Source: DASSFG01 sp035547915 (GTDB taxonomy: Bacteria; Planctomycetota; Planctomycetia; Pirellulales; JAICIG01). Taken from it: a DNA stretch of 42,344 nt. Made by a program: the position numbers and the translations under genes. Where the stretch lies: positions 1 through 42,344 of the forward strand of contig DASZTS010000082.1 of assembly GCA_035547915.1 (NCBI GenBank), read 5' to 3'. Positions 1 through 7,812 of the stretch are shown here, piece by piece. Numbering within the stretch: position 1 is the stretch's first letter; every line of letters starts with the position of its first letter. The notes beneath the pieces were generated by a model that saw only the letters and a program-made list of their open reading frames with translations, did no database searches and had not been told where the DNA came from.

Positions 1-112
1 GCTCGATCTTGCCCTGATCCACGTCGACGCACGTGACATCGTTGCCGGTTTCGGCAAAACAAGTACCCGTAACCAGACCGACGTAGCCGGTGCCGATGAT
101 CGCAATCTTCAT
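1..112 (-). CDS. UDP-glucose/GDP-mannose dehydrogenase family protein, N-terminal part
   Basis: Only the first 37 codons lie in the window. They read MKIAIIGTGYVGLVTG, then CFAETGNDVTCVDVD, which is the Rossmann nucleotide-binding start of the UDP-glucose 6-dehydrogenase family (GxGYVGL loop, then an acidic residue at the end of strand 2). These NAD-dependent enzymes oxidise UDP-glucose to UDP-glucuronate, or related nucleotide sugars, for polysaccharide synthesis. The ATG at 112 is the natural family start. The catalytic cysteine and C-terminal domain fall outside, so the exact substrate cannot be told. The gene reads out of the window on the minus strand; the response regulator gene upstream (162..587) is on the same strand 49 bases away. 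Confidence 0.85.
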   Translation of the reverse strand, partial: MKIAIIGTGYVGLVTGTCFAETGNDVTCVDVDQGKIE

Positions 113-161
113 CCCGCCCAGTCTATTCACAGCCCGACGGAGCGTCGAGTGTGAACGCGAT

Positions 162-587
162 TTAGGCGGTGGCGGTCTGTAATCGCCGACGCAGCAAGTG
201 TGGCATCCACAGCGCCTTGTCGACCAGTTCGATCAAGACTTCCGGATCGAACGGCTTACGCAAGAAATAGACGCCGCCAGCCGTGTGCGCCCGACGCACG
301 ACGTCGGGAATCTGCGCGCCCGAGATAAAGATCACCGGTACTTCGGCCGCACCGGCGCATTCTCGCAACTGCTGATACAGGTCGAGTCCGCTGGCCTGGC
401 CCAAGTCGATGTCGGAAACGATCAAGTCGGGCGGGCTGCGGTGGACATGTTCGAGAGCCATGGCGGGCGAAGTGGCCCATTGGCAGGCATAATCGGTCGG
501 TTGGAGAGCCTGAGCGACGTCGTTGATGGCACTCGGCTCGTCGTCGATGATGAGAATCGTGGTTTGGCTGCGCGACGGTTCGAGCAT
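162..587 (-). CDS. Stand-alone response regulator (receiver domain only)
   Basis: 141 residues forming a single CheY-like receiver domain with no output domain. The acidic pair is D15-D16 (ILIIDDEP), the phospho-acceptor is D59 (LIVSDIDLG), the switch serine is S89 (IFISG) and the conserved lysine is K111 (FLRKPFD). It should take phosphate from an unlinked histidine kinase; no kinase gene is near. The frame stays open upstream to 1082, but the family begins at MLEPSRSQ and the upstream stretch overlaps another likely gene (755..1063), so the ATG at 587 is chosen. The C-terminus is slightly extended and basic (HLLRRRLQ). What it controls cannot be inferred. Confidence 0.85.
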   Translation of the reverse strand: MLEPSRSQTTILIIDDEPSAINDVAQALQPTDYACQWATSPAMALEHVHRSPPDLIVSDIDLGQASGLDLYQQLRECAGAAEVPVIFISGAQIPDVVRRAHTAGGVYFLRKPFDPEVLIELVDKALWMPHLLRRRLQTATA

Positions 588-754
588 GATCGTTCTCGTT
601 GGAGGGCGGCGGGAGAGGAACCATTCGAAGTGTCGTCCAACGCCGTCGGCCGAGTCCAACACGTTTTGCCCGAACTGCGCCGCAGGAAGAACGGCACGAA
701 GTGATACGTTCGGCAGGACCGCTCCAGGCGGCACGCGCTGTGCGGCAAAATCGG

Positions 755-1063
755 TTATTGCTGCCCGAGCGATTCGACCGCCAACTTGCGCACGGTTTGA
801 TAATCTTCGTGAATGGCCCCCCGCAGCAAGGCGGTATCGGGGGGAGGCAACTGAGCGAACGAAACGAGGTTGTTCAAGGCCACACGAAGCTGATTCGACG
901 ACACCTCGCTGCCGTCCGCGCCGAGCAACTCCAACCAGCGAGTCCGTTTCTTTTCCCAAGACCGGCCGGTGCGCTGCTGTACCCGGCGCCACGCTCGTAA
1001 GAAGAGCTGCCCAATTTTTTCTTGAATGTCTGGGTCGAGCGCGTTGCTGCTTGGCATAAGCAT
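755..1063 (-). CDS. Small conserved-looking protein of unknown function
   Basis: 102 residues, not recognised. The composition is that of a real soluble helical protein: an N-terminal acidic-amphipathic stretch (DPDIQEKIGQLFLRAWRRVQ), a basic centre (RSWEKKRTRWLELLG) and a leucine-rich C-terminal half ending in ESLGQQ. There is no signal peptide or membrane segment. It lies upstream of the receiver-domain gene on the same strand, 167 bases apart, so the two may be co-transcribed. ATG codons at 1063 and 1057 are both possible starts. A competing frame over the same bases (the upstream extension of the response regulator) has an unnatural arginine-rich composition and was not chosen. Confidence 0.55.
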   Translation of the reverse strand: MLMPSSNALDPDIQEKIGQLFLRAWRRVQQRTGRSWEKKRTRWLELLGADGSEVSSNQLRVALNNLVSFAQLPPPDTALLRGAIHEDYQTVRKLAVESLGQQ

Positions 1064-1313
1064 CCGTTTGCGGTCCTCGCAAGTGACCTTAACTATAGCC
1101 GTACTTTTAGCTTCGCCAATGGTGTTGGCGACTCGAAAATCATGTCAAGAGCCCAAAAGATTTCAACTCACCCATTCGGGTGGTAATCTATCGAAAAAGT
1201 AACGTATGTTAGCGGGGTTGGAATGGCCTGTCGTAAGGCGTTCGCGCGCTTGTCGGTTCGGCCATGTTTGCTAAGATCCCGTTAGGTTGATGCGAGAACG
1301 GGGGAGATGGGGG

Positions 1314-1709
1314 ATGCTGACGCTCGTGGAAGAACCTAACGCTGTTGCGGCGCTGCGCATCCTGCTCGTCGAAGATCACCCCGAAGTCGCGGCCGCGCAA
1401 TCGCAGTTGTTGCGGGCGCTGGGGTATCAGGTGCAGATCGCGGCCGATGGGCCGACCGCCGTTGCCATGGCGAAGTCGCTCGTGCCCGACGTGGCCGTGG
1501 TCGATATCGGTCTGCCCGGGATCGACGGCTATCAAGTGGCCGAGTCGTTGCGGCGCGATCCGGCGACGTCGTGCATCCGACTGATCGCGTTGACCGCCTA
1601 TGGATCGGCCGAGGACCGGCAGCGCTCGATCCGCTCAGGGTTCGAGGCCCATCTCGTCAAGCCGGCCTCGATCGATCAACTCCGTCGCGTCTTGAGCGGC
1701 GCCTGTTAG
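1314..1709 (+). CDS. Stand-alone response regulator (receiver domain only)
   Basis: 131 residues, one CheY-like receiver domain. From the start used here, the acidic pair is E20-D21 (LLVEDHPE), the phosphorylated aspartate is D64 (VAVVDIGLPG), the switch threonine is T94 (IALTAYG) and the lysine is K116 (HLVKPAS). The IGLPGIDGYQVAE segment is typical of receivers partnered with hybrid kinases or chemotaxis-like signalling. The start at 1314 is preferred because GGGGAG at 1301-1306 sits seven bases upstream; ATG 1290 and TTG 1287 are in frame and would add eight or nine residues. It is transcribed divergently from the 755..1063 gene. No kinase or output gene is adjacent. Confidence 0.85.
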   Translation: MLTLVEEPNAVAALRILLVEDHPEVAAAQSQLLRALGYQVQIAADGPTAVAMAKSLVPDVAVVDIGLPGIDGYQVAESLRRDPATSCIRLIALTAYGSAEDRQRSIRSGFEAHLVKPASIDQLRRVLSGAC

Positions 1710-1754
1710 AGATCCGCCGGCTGCTCGCACCGCAAAGCGGGTCTGCCGCCGTGA

Positions 1755-3038
1755 CTAGCGAAAGAAGAGATCCTGCGGGATCCTGCGGGCGACCGGCCAG
1801 GCGAGAAGTGTAAACCCGGCGCCCAACAGCAATACGACCTGGAAGCCGGTGTACGGCCCCCACCGGTCGACCGCCCATTCATAGCAAAAGCCGCCCGCAG
1901 ACGTGGCCATCAACGTGCTGATGTTGCACAGGGCCATGAAGCCACCGAAGATCGTGCCCGCCGCGTGCAGCGGACATGCCTGGGCCGCCAGATCGCATTG
2001 CACCAGATTGGCCGTCATGTAGGTAAAGCCGACGAACAGGCTGATGACCATGGCACTGGTGCGGCCTTCGAGGAACGAGTAAGCCAACGTGCTGGCGACG
2101 CCGCAACCGATGGCGATGGGCACCATCCACCGCATCGACACCTTACGGCAATAGACGCCGTAAGTCGCGCAGGCCGCAATCGATCCCACGGCCAATACCG
2201 AGATGGTGTCGCCATAAAACGAATCGTTCATCCCGCGCGCGGCGAGCGTTTTCGTCATGTGTATGTAGAGCACCGACTGCGCGAACGGGTTGAAGTGCCA
2301 GACGAACAAAAAGCCGCCTACCCACCAGACGGTCGGCGAACGTAGTGATTGCCAAATCGTGGATCGGATGGTCGGCAGGTCATCAGCGACGGCGAACGAG
2401 CGTGGCTCGCGCACACACATCACCGTGAGTACGAGGGCGGCGGTCGCCAGCACGCCGCAGATCAAAAACGCCCATGCCTCGTGATGCTGTTGGCACAGTT
2501 TACCGCCGAGTTGGCCGGTCAGGATGGTGGCCGCGTAACTGGCTCCCCAGCGGACCGATTGCAGCCGCGCCGTGATGCCGCGAGGCTGCCCCGTCTCGAT
2601 GATCAAGGCGTCGAGCACGACGTCGGCGAACGTCACCGCGAACGTGGGCACCATCAGCGAAAGCATCAGAAACATCCGCGAGCCGGTCGGAAGCGGCATG
2701 AGCGTATACAGTCCGCAGAAGCAGACGGCTGTCATAAAACCCATGGCCAGCAAGTAACTCTTGCGGCGATAACCGGCCAGCGGCACGAAATCGGAAAGCA
2801 GGCCGAACAGCGGCTTGCAGCACCAAGGCCAACCCAGCAACGCGACCAGCGTCGTCATCTGCCCGGGGTTGGTCTTCCACTGCGTGAGCAACGAATAGAC
2901 CGGTTGGCTGACAAGACCGGTGGCCGTTTCGTTCATTCCCTGAACGAAATAGAGCGCGGCGAAGAGCAAGACGACGCCCGTCAGCCCACCTCGCACTCGT
3001 ACCATGGTCGTTGCCGACGACGCCATCCGCCGCACCAT
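1755..3038 (-). CDS. BT1-type (folate/biopterin transporter-like) MFS membrane protein
   Basis: 427 residues with about 12 hydrophobic segments. The motif KPLFGLLSDFVPLAGYRRKS around residues 74-93 is the loop 2-3 signature of the BT1 branch of the major facilitator superfamily. That branch includes folate and pteridine transporters of protists, plants and cyanobacteria. A second family-like stretch is FADVVLDALIIE near residue 140, where the acidic residues commonly carry substrate or proton. Bacterial substrates in this branch are mostly unproven, so folate transport is only a family-based guess. The gene is alone on its strand between the response regulator, whose 3' end it faces, and the HPF-like gene. 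ATG 3005 is an alternative start that would remove 11 residues. Confidence 0.8.
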   Translation of the reverse strand: MVRRMASSATTMVRVRGGLTGVVLLFAALYFVQGMNETATGLVSQPVYSLLTQWKTNPGQMTTLVALLGWPWCCKPLFGLLSDFVPLAGYRRKSYLLAMGFMTAVCFCGLYTLMPLPTGSRMFLMLSLMVPTFAVTFADVVLDALIIETGQPRGITARLQSVRWGASYAATILTGQLGGKLCQQHHEAWAFLICGVLATAALVLTVMCVREPRSFAVADDLPTIRSTIWQSLRSPTVWWVGGFLFVWHFNPFAQSVLYIHMTKTLAARGMNDSFYGDTISVLAVGSIAACATYGVYCRKVSMRWMVPIAIGCGVASTLAYSFLEGRTSAMVISLFVGFTYMTANLVQCDLAAQACPLHAAGTIFGGFMALCNISTLMATSAGGFCYEWAVDRWGPYTGFQVVLLLGAGFTLLAWPVARRIPQDLFFR

Positions 3039-3312
3039 CCTGTTTGCTCTAAGCGGCCCGCGGTCCGCCGAAACCGCTAAGCCGACACGGGGACAGAATG
3101 CTGAACGAGACGATCGGTGTGTCGCCGGTAATGGCGAGCGTGGCGGGCCTGCCCCAAAACGCTCGTTTGTATCCCGGCATTTAGCCTACCAGGAAATCCT
3201 CGTGGCGTCGCCCCTTACCGCAGGGGGAATTGCCCGATCGGCGCGCAAAGTCTTCCTTTTTTGAGGCGGCTTGCCGTCTGTAACTCGTGGCACAGTAGGT
3301 GTTTAGGTGCCT

Positions 3313-4071
3313 CTATGGCATTGTGTTCGCCCCGGCCTGTGCCGACGGAAAATCCGTTTCCTGGAGCGTTTTCGCCAGGCCGATCGACATCCGTTCTTCG
3401 TCAGGACGATCGAGCAATACCCGCATTGACGGGTCGATCAAGTCTTCCAGCCAATCGCCCAAGCGCACCGCTTGCGGCCGTTCGTCGAATCGTTCGTAGG
3501 CATTCAAGAACACTTCTTCCACGGCGTCGTCGATCGATAGTTCGTCACCCAGGCGGGCGACGAGCTGCGGATAGCGATTGAGCCAGCGGCTCACACGACG
3601 GCGCAACGGCTCGTCGTAAGCATCGGCCGCGCGTCGGAAGGCCGCGTAGTCGCCGTCTTGCACGGACCGCAAGATCTCCTTTCCATCGAGCGCTGCGGTG
3701 GGCACCACGGGATGATTCGTTCCGTTTTCGAGTTTGGCGATGGCAGGCCTGTTGCCGAGGGCCTCGATATAGCCATCGAGCTTCGATACCAATTTGCGAA
3801 CGCACCGTAAAAAAGCTGGATGCACCTGCACGTCGCGGTCGCCGGTGAACAGGGTACGGCCCGTGAGGACGAGACTCGTTTTCACATGGTAGTCGCCGGT
3901 GCGCGAAAAGCGGGTCACCGTGACGTAGAGGTCGTTGATCGGGAACTGTTCCGCACGAGTACGCAGTGTGCCCAGGTTTGCCTCCATCTTGGCGATCGTC
4001 TTGGGCGAAAGCGTGCAGTGCTTCGTGGCGAGTTGAATTCGCAATTCGTGTTTCTGGCGCGATGACTTCAT
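3313..4071 (-). CDS. HPF/RaiA-like ribosome-associated domain fused to a sigma-70 region 2-like segment
   Basis: 252 residues. Residues 8-105 resemble the hibernation promoting factor fold: LRIQLATKH at the start, an antiparallel strand pair around VTVTRFSRTGDYHVKTSLVL, and a final helix VRKLVSKLDGYIEAL that matches the last HPF helix. After a linker (106-132), residues 133-215 look like sigma-70 region 2 of ECF type: VQDGDYAAFRRAADAYDEPL, then SIDDAVEEVFLNAYERF, comparable to the DAEDLVQEVFLRAY helix, then a W-x-x-D-L-I segment. No region 4 is present, so it is unlikely to be a working sigma factor. The start at ATG 4071 is set by AAGGAG eight to nine bases upstream; TTG 4095 is an unlikely longer start. 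It probably binds ribosomes. The role of the second part is unknown. Confidence 0.75.
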   Translation of the reverse strand: MKSSRQKHELRIQLATKHCTLSPKTIAKMEANLGTLRTRAEQFPINDLYVTVTRFSRTGDYHVKTSLVLTGRTLFTGDRDVQVHPAFLRCVRKLVSKLDGYIEALGNRPAIAKLENGTNHPVVPTAALDGKEILRSVQDGDYAAFRRAADAYDEPLRRRVSRWLNRYPQLVARLGDELSIDDAVEEVFLNAYERFDERPQAVRLGDWLEDLIDPSMRVLLDRPDEERMSIGLAKTLQETDFPSAQAGANTMP

Positions 4072-4080
4072 CGTTCGCAG

Positions 4081-4086
4081 CTCCTT
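4081..4086 (-). promoter_or_regulatory. Ribosome binding site of the HPF-sigma fusion gene
   Basis: AAGGAG on the minus strand, with nine bases between it and the ATG at 4071. It decides between that ATG and the in-frame TTG at 4095, which overlaps the site itself. Confidence 0.6.
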
Positions 4087-4294
4087 GTTTGCCAAAACCG
4101 CTAAGAATCGGCCCCCGTCGGCGAATCTCCTTTAATTCTACGTTAGTTTTCTCCTTCGGCGGCGGTAGCCGCGGCCGCCGCGTCGACATGCGCAGCGGCC
4201 GATGGTTATTCGCTATAAACGCAATCCACGTGCCCAGTTGGGCGATTCTTGATTTTTGGTGGAAAGTCGCGTCGGCGAATGGCACAATCAGCCT

Positions 4295-4558
4295 ATGCTC
4301 GCACCACAGTTTTCTTTGCGCTGGGTGATGGCCGTTACGGCCGTGTGTGGATTCCTCTCCCTGATCGGCGCCGCAGCGCTGCGTGATACACCCGGATCGA
4401 GAGCCGTCATGATCGCAATCGCGGCGACGGTGCTCATCCTGGCGGTCCACGGATTGATGTTCATCGTGATGTGGCTTTTCTCCCTTTTCCTTCCAGGCAA
4501 GCGATCGGGCACACCCGGCCAATCGCCCTTTGCGTCTCGCTCGGCGCAGGAGAATTGA
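4295..4558 (+). CDS. Small two-TM membrane protein with FSLR leader
   Basis: 87 residues. The N-terminus (PQFSLRWVMAVTAVCG) runs straight into a first membrane helix; a second helix follows around residues 38-65 (VMIAIAATVLILAVHGL and onward), and the tail is polar (KRSGTPGQSP). The FSL(R/K) leader just before the first helix is a recurrent planctomycete pattern; a second instance is the gene at 35190. It ends three bases before the next gene and so probably opens the ABC operon that runs to 9512. Its function is unknown. The start at ATG 4295 is chosen because the upstream in-frame residues are not hydrophobic or conserved-looking; no strong ribosome binding site is visible. Confidence 0.6.
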   Translation: MLAPQFSLRWVMAVTAVCGFLSLIGAAALRDTPGSRAVMIAIAATVLILAVHGLMFIVMWLFSLFLPGKRSGTPGQSPFASRSAQEN

Positions 4559-4561
4559 CCT

Positions 4562-6856
4562 ATGCGGCGGTACGTTGGCGGGATGTCGCATCGCATTGTC
4601 ATAGGCTGCCGAGAGCAATGTGCGGAGAGGACTCCCGTTCTGGCGTCCTCGGCGCGTCGGATAGCCGGTTTCGTCAACGTCCGGCCGTTCGTCGTTTGTT
4701 CGGCGCTGCTCATTTCGTTTGCTTGCATGCTGGGCCTCCAGCCGCACCGGGCGCACGCTGCCGCTTCGGGCACGACAGTCACCAGCGCCGCCAAGGGCAT
4801 CGCACTTACCGTCTCTACCCAATGGCTCGACGGCAGTGGTTATCGGCCGATTCAGGTGGCAGTTGCTCCCACGACTCCGTTGCTGGCCGACCAGACGTTG
4901 CACTTGGAGTTTCACGCGAAACTCACTTACTACCCGGGCAATCGCGAGATCGCCGTCAGCCAGGACATCGAATTGCCGGCGGGGAGCACGGGTGTCGTCG
5001 ATACGATCGCCGTACCACAATACTTCCCCTTTCACCAGTTCAATGTCGAAGTGTGGCTCAACGGCCGTTATTCTTCGAAGCTCTCTCAACGGGGCTTTGG
5101 CGGTGCCGGCATCAAGTTAGAAGGATTGCCGAACGTTTTGGTCGTGGGCAGCCCGGTTGCCGGTGTGGCGGGCGCGCCGCCCACCATCACGCCGTTTCTG
5201 CCCGATCCCGATTCTTCACGGCTGGTGTCGATCTTTCCCGGCGAAGCCACTCAACAACAGTATTACGGCGTCGCCATACCTCCGACCGCGCCGGGTACGA
5301 AGGCGAGCTTGCCGACCCTGATAACGGTTCCTTACGATCGCTTGCCACGGCGTTGGATCGAGTTGAGCAGCATCGACATCGTGTGCCTCAAAGTTGGCGA
5401 ACTAGATCGATTGGCCGCGTCGGAACCGGAGCGTTGTCAGGCATTGAGGCAATGGCTGCTTGCCGGCGGAAACGTGATTGTGTTCGATGTCGGTCCCGAG
5501 CAGAAGCGGGCCGACGATGCCGCTCGACTCCTGGCACCCAACGAATCGCTCGACAACGGTCTGATCGCCGAATCCTGGACGAAGCCCAATGTGTCCGATT
5601 TCCAGGATCGCTTGAAGACTTATGGCACCAACCAAACGCCCTCGGTCAGCGACGCCGCGGCGCCGTCACCCGATCAGTCGCCGTTTCGTCTGCGGCGCTT
5701 CGGTGACGGCATGGTCGTCGCTGCCGACACCGACGACCTATTCGCCCAACCCGCCCAGCATTGGATCTGGATGCTTAATTCGGTCGGCACCGAGCGGTGG
5801 CTTTGGTATCGGCGCCACGGCACCTCTTACGATCGCAAGAACGGCGACTTTTGGAATTGGCTGGTCCGCGGTGTCGGCATGGCACCGGTCACGGAGTTCC
5901 GTGTGTTGATCACGGTCTTCGTGCTGGCAATCGGCCCCTTGAATTATTTCTGGCTCCGCCGCCGCCGCCGTCTGCACCTGCTGGTCGTCGTGGTCCCCTT
6001 GGCCGCATGTGCTGTTACGTTTGGATTGTTCGGCTACGCGATCGTTGCCGATGGCCTCGACGTGCGGGTGCGGGCGCGCACGTTTACCCGCCTCGATCAA
6101 CGCTCGGGTCAGGCGACTTGCTGGTCGCGACTCTCGTACTACGCCGGACTGGCCCCATCCGGAGGACTCGTCTTTCCCGACGACGTTGTCGTCTTCCCCC
6201 TGACGGCCAACGACGATGACTCGAGCGACATGCTGCACCGACAGAACTTGATCTGGTCGGCTCACAAGCAAGAACTGGTTTCCGGATGGGTCGCCTCGCG
6301 CACGCCGGCCCAGTTCATCACCGTGCGGTCGCGTGTCAGCCAGGCCGGACTGAGGTATGTACCCCCGCGCGCGTCAGCCGCGCCCGAGGTTGAAAACCAA
6401 CTCGGCTCGCGCGTCATTCGACTCTTGTTGACCGACGAGAATGGCCGGCACTACCGTGCGGCCGACATCGCCCCTGGAGGCCGAGCCTCGTTGACGCCGG
6501 TCGACGACCCGAGCGAGGAGGAAGCCGACATCTACGACTTTGTGGTCAAGCACCAACCCGGAGTGCCCGAAGGGTTTGTTCCGCCCTCATCGTACGGCTA
6601 CCGTGCCCGGCGACGTTATTACTACGCCGGGACAAATCTCTCATTGCCGGCGCCGTCGGCAGGCACCAATCGCTTGGAGGTCGGGCTGCGCGAAGCGGTC
6701 ATCGGGGCCGGCAAGGGATCGTGGTCGAAGCCCGCTGGCTTTTCGCTCCCCAAGCGAAGCTATCTGGCGCTCGTCGAACGTTCACCCGAGGTCGTCTTCG
6801 GGGTCGACGCTCCGCGCGAGGAAGACAGTTTGCACGTCGTAGTGGGAACCTGGTGA
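4562..6856 (+). CDS. Large membrane protein with GATase-like segment, part of an ABC transporter operon
   Basis: 764 residues. A hydrophobic segment at about 43-60 followed by AHAAASG looks like a signal peptide or anchor with a long N-terminal lead. Residues 75-260 are probably an extracytoplasmic beta-sandwich. Around residues 276-323, LRQWLLAGGNVIVFDVG resembles the class I glutamine amidotransferase-like fold seen in membrane proteins linked to ABC systems, such as GldG or DUF4350-type proteins; no catalytic Cys is visible. Two membrane helices follow at about 443-498 (ITVFVLAIGPLNYFWLRRRR), then a soluble C-terminal region of about 265 residues. It overlaps or directly abuts the ATPase gene, so it is probably an accessory subunit. 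A shorter start within the first 40 codons is possible. Confidence 0.7.
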   Translation: MRRYVGGMSHRIVIGCREQCAERTPVLASSARRIAGFVNVRPFVVCSALLISFACMLGLQPHRAHAAASGTTVTSAAKGIALTVSTQWLDGSGYRPIQVAVAPTTPLLADQTLHLEFHAKLTYYPGNREIAVSQDIELPAGSTGVVDTIAVPQYFPFHQFNVEVWLNGRYSSKLSQRGFGGAGIKLEGLPNVLVVGSPVAGVAGAPPTITPFLPDPDSSRLVSIFPGEATQQQYYGVAIPPTAPGTKASLPTLITVPYDRLPRRWIELSSIDIVCLKVGELDRLAASEPERCQALRQWLLAGGNVIVFDVGPEQKRADDAARLLAPNESLDNGLIAESWTKPNVSDFQDRLKTYGTNQTPSVSDAAAPSPDQSPFRLRRFGDGMVVAADTDDLFAQPAQHWIWMLNSVGTERWLWYRRHGTSYDRKNGDFWNWLVRGVGMAPVTEFRVLITVFVLAIGPLNYFWLRRRRRLHLLVVVVPLAACAVTFGLFGYAIVADGLDVRVRARTFTRLDQRSGQATCWSRLSYYAGLAPSGGLVFPDDVVVFPLTANDDDSSDMLHRQNLIWSAHKQELVSGWVASRTPAQFITVRSRVSQAGLRYVPPRASAAPEVENQLGSRVIRLLLTDENGRHYRAADIAPGGRASLTPVDDPSEEEADIYDFVVKHQPGVPEGFVPPSSYGYRARRRYYYAGTNLSLPAPSAGTNRLEVGLREAVIGAGKGSWSKPAGFSLPKRSYLALVERSPEVVFGVDAPREEDSLHVVVGTW

Positions 6857-6870
6857 CGGTGACGACGCCT

Positions 6871-7812
6871 ATGCATCCGATGATCGAGCTACGGGGCCTG
6901 CACCGCTACTTCGGTCGCACGCGCGCCGTCTGCGATGTGAACTTCTCTGTCGAACGGGGGCAAGTCTTCGGCTACATCGGTCCCAACGGAGCGGGCAAGA
7001 CGACGAGTATGCGCATTCTGGCCACCCTCGACCAGCCGACGTATGGCGACGCGCTCGTCGATGGTTTTTCGGTGGTCAATGATCCGGATCGTGTCCGCCG
7101 GCGGCTCGGCTTCATGCCCGATTACTTCGGCACGTACTCCAATGTCAACGTCCGCGAATACCTCGATTTCTACGCGCGGGCCTATGGCTTGCGAGGAAGC
7201 GAGCGCACGCGGGCCTTGAGCTATGTGATGGGATTCACCAAGCTCGACCAACTGGCCGAGAAACCGATCGACGGACTCTCGAAAGGCATGAAGCAGCGGT
7301 TGTGCCTGGGCCGGGCACTGATTCACGATCCGGGCGTGCTCGTGCTCGACGAACCGGCCGCCGGTCTCGATCCACGCGCCCGCATCCAACTGCGCGAAAT
7401 GATCCGCGCGCTGGCCGGTCACGGCAAGACCGTGCTCGTCAGCTCGCACATCCTCACCGAACTGGCCGAGATGTGCGACCTGGTGGGCATCATCGAACGC
7501 GGCCGACTGCTGGCGGTCGGATCGGTCGAAGAGATTCAGCGCGGACGGCAAACCCGCCAGGCCACGCGCATGCAAGTCCGCCTGCTCGATGATGCAACGT
7601 CGCTGGCGAATTGGCTCGCGCAGCGCGACGGCATCGAACAGATTCAAACCGACGGCAATTCGGCGACCTTCACGCACCAGGCCGACGCCGAGGCCGAGGC
7701 CGCCCTGTTGCGGGCCATGATCGAGGCTGGTCTGCGCGTCGTCGCCTTCGGTAGCCAGACGAAGACGCTGGAGGAGGTGTTCATGCAGGTCACCGAGGGG
7801 CACGTCCAATGA
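6871..7812 (+). CDS. ABC transporter ATP-binding protein
   Basis: 313 residues with all ABC ATPase motifs. Walker A is GPNGAGKTTSMRIL near residue 42, the signature is LSKGMKQRLCLGRAL, Walker B is VLVLDEPAAGLD, and the H-loop is LVSSHILTEL. The C-terminal 90 residues (VRLLDDATSLANWL onward) match the small regulatory tail common in export-type, drug/lipid/gliding-like ATPases. It pairs with the ABC-2 permease that starts inside its stop codon. A GTG at 6853 overlaps the upstream stop as GTGA and could be the true start by translational coupling. I chose ATG 6871 because the family sequence begins at MIELRGLHRYFG. Confidence 0.93.
   Translation: MHPMIELRGLHRYFGRTRAVCDVNFSVERGQVFGYIGPNGAGKTTSMRILATLDQPTYGDALVDGFSVVNDPDRVRRRLGFMPDYFGTYSNVNVREYLDFYARAYGLRGSERTRALSYVMGFTKLDQLAEKPIDGLSKGMKQRLCLGRALIHDPGVLVLDEPAAGLDPRARIQLREMIRALAGHGKTVLVSSHILTELAEMCDLVGIIERGRLLAVGSVEEIQRGRQTRQATRMQVRLLDDATSLANWLAQRDGIEQIQTDGNSATFTHQADAEAEAALLRAMIEAGLRVVAFGSQTKTLEEVFMQVTEGHVQ

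Noticed and set aside
162..1082. Extension of the response regulator to 306 residues
   Set aside because: The extra N-terminus has no family match, is Arg/Ala-rich and covers the likely gene at 755..1063.
4270..4300. Sigma-54-like TGGCAC motif before the small membrane protein gene
   Set aside because: The second half of the consensus (TTGCA at the right distance) is missing.
3545..5089. 514-codon minus-strand frame across the HPF gene and the ABC operon start
   Set aside because: The translation is arginine/histidine-rich, without domains, and overlaps three better supported genes.
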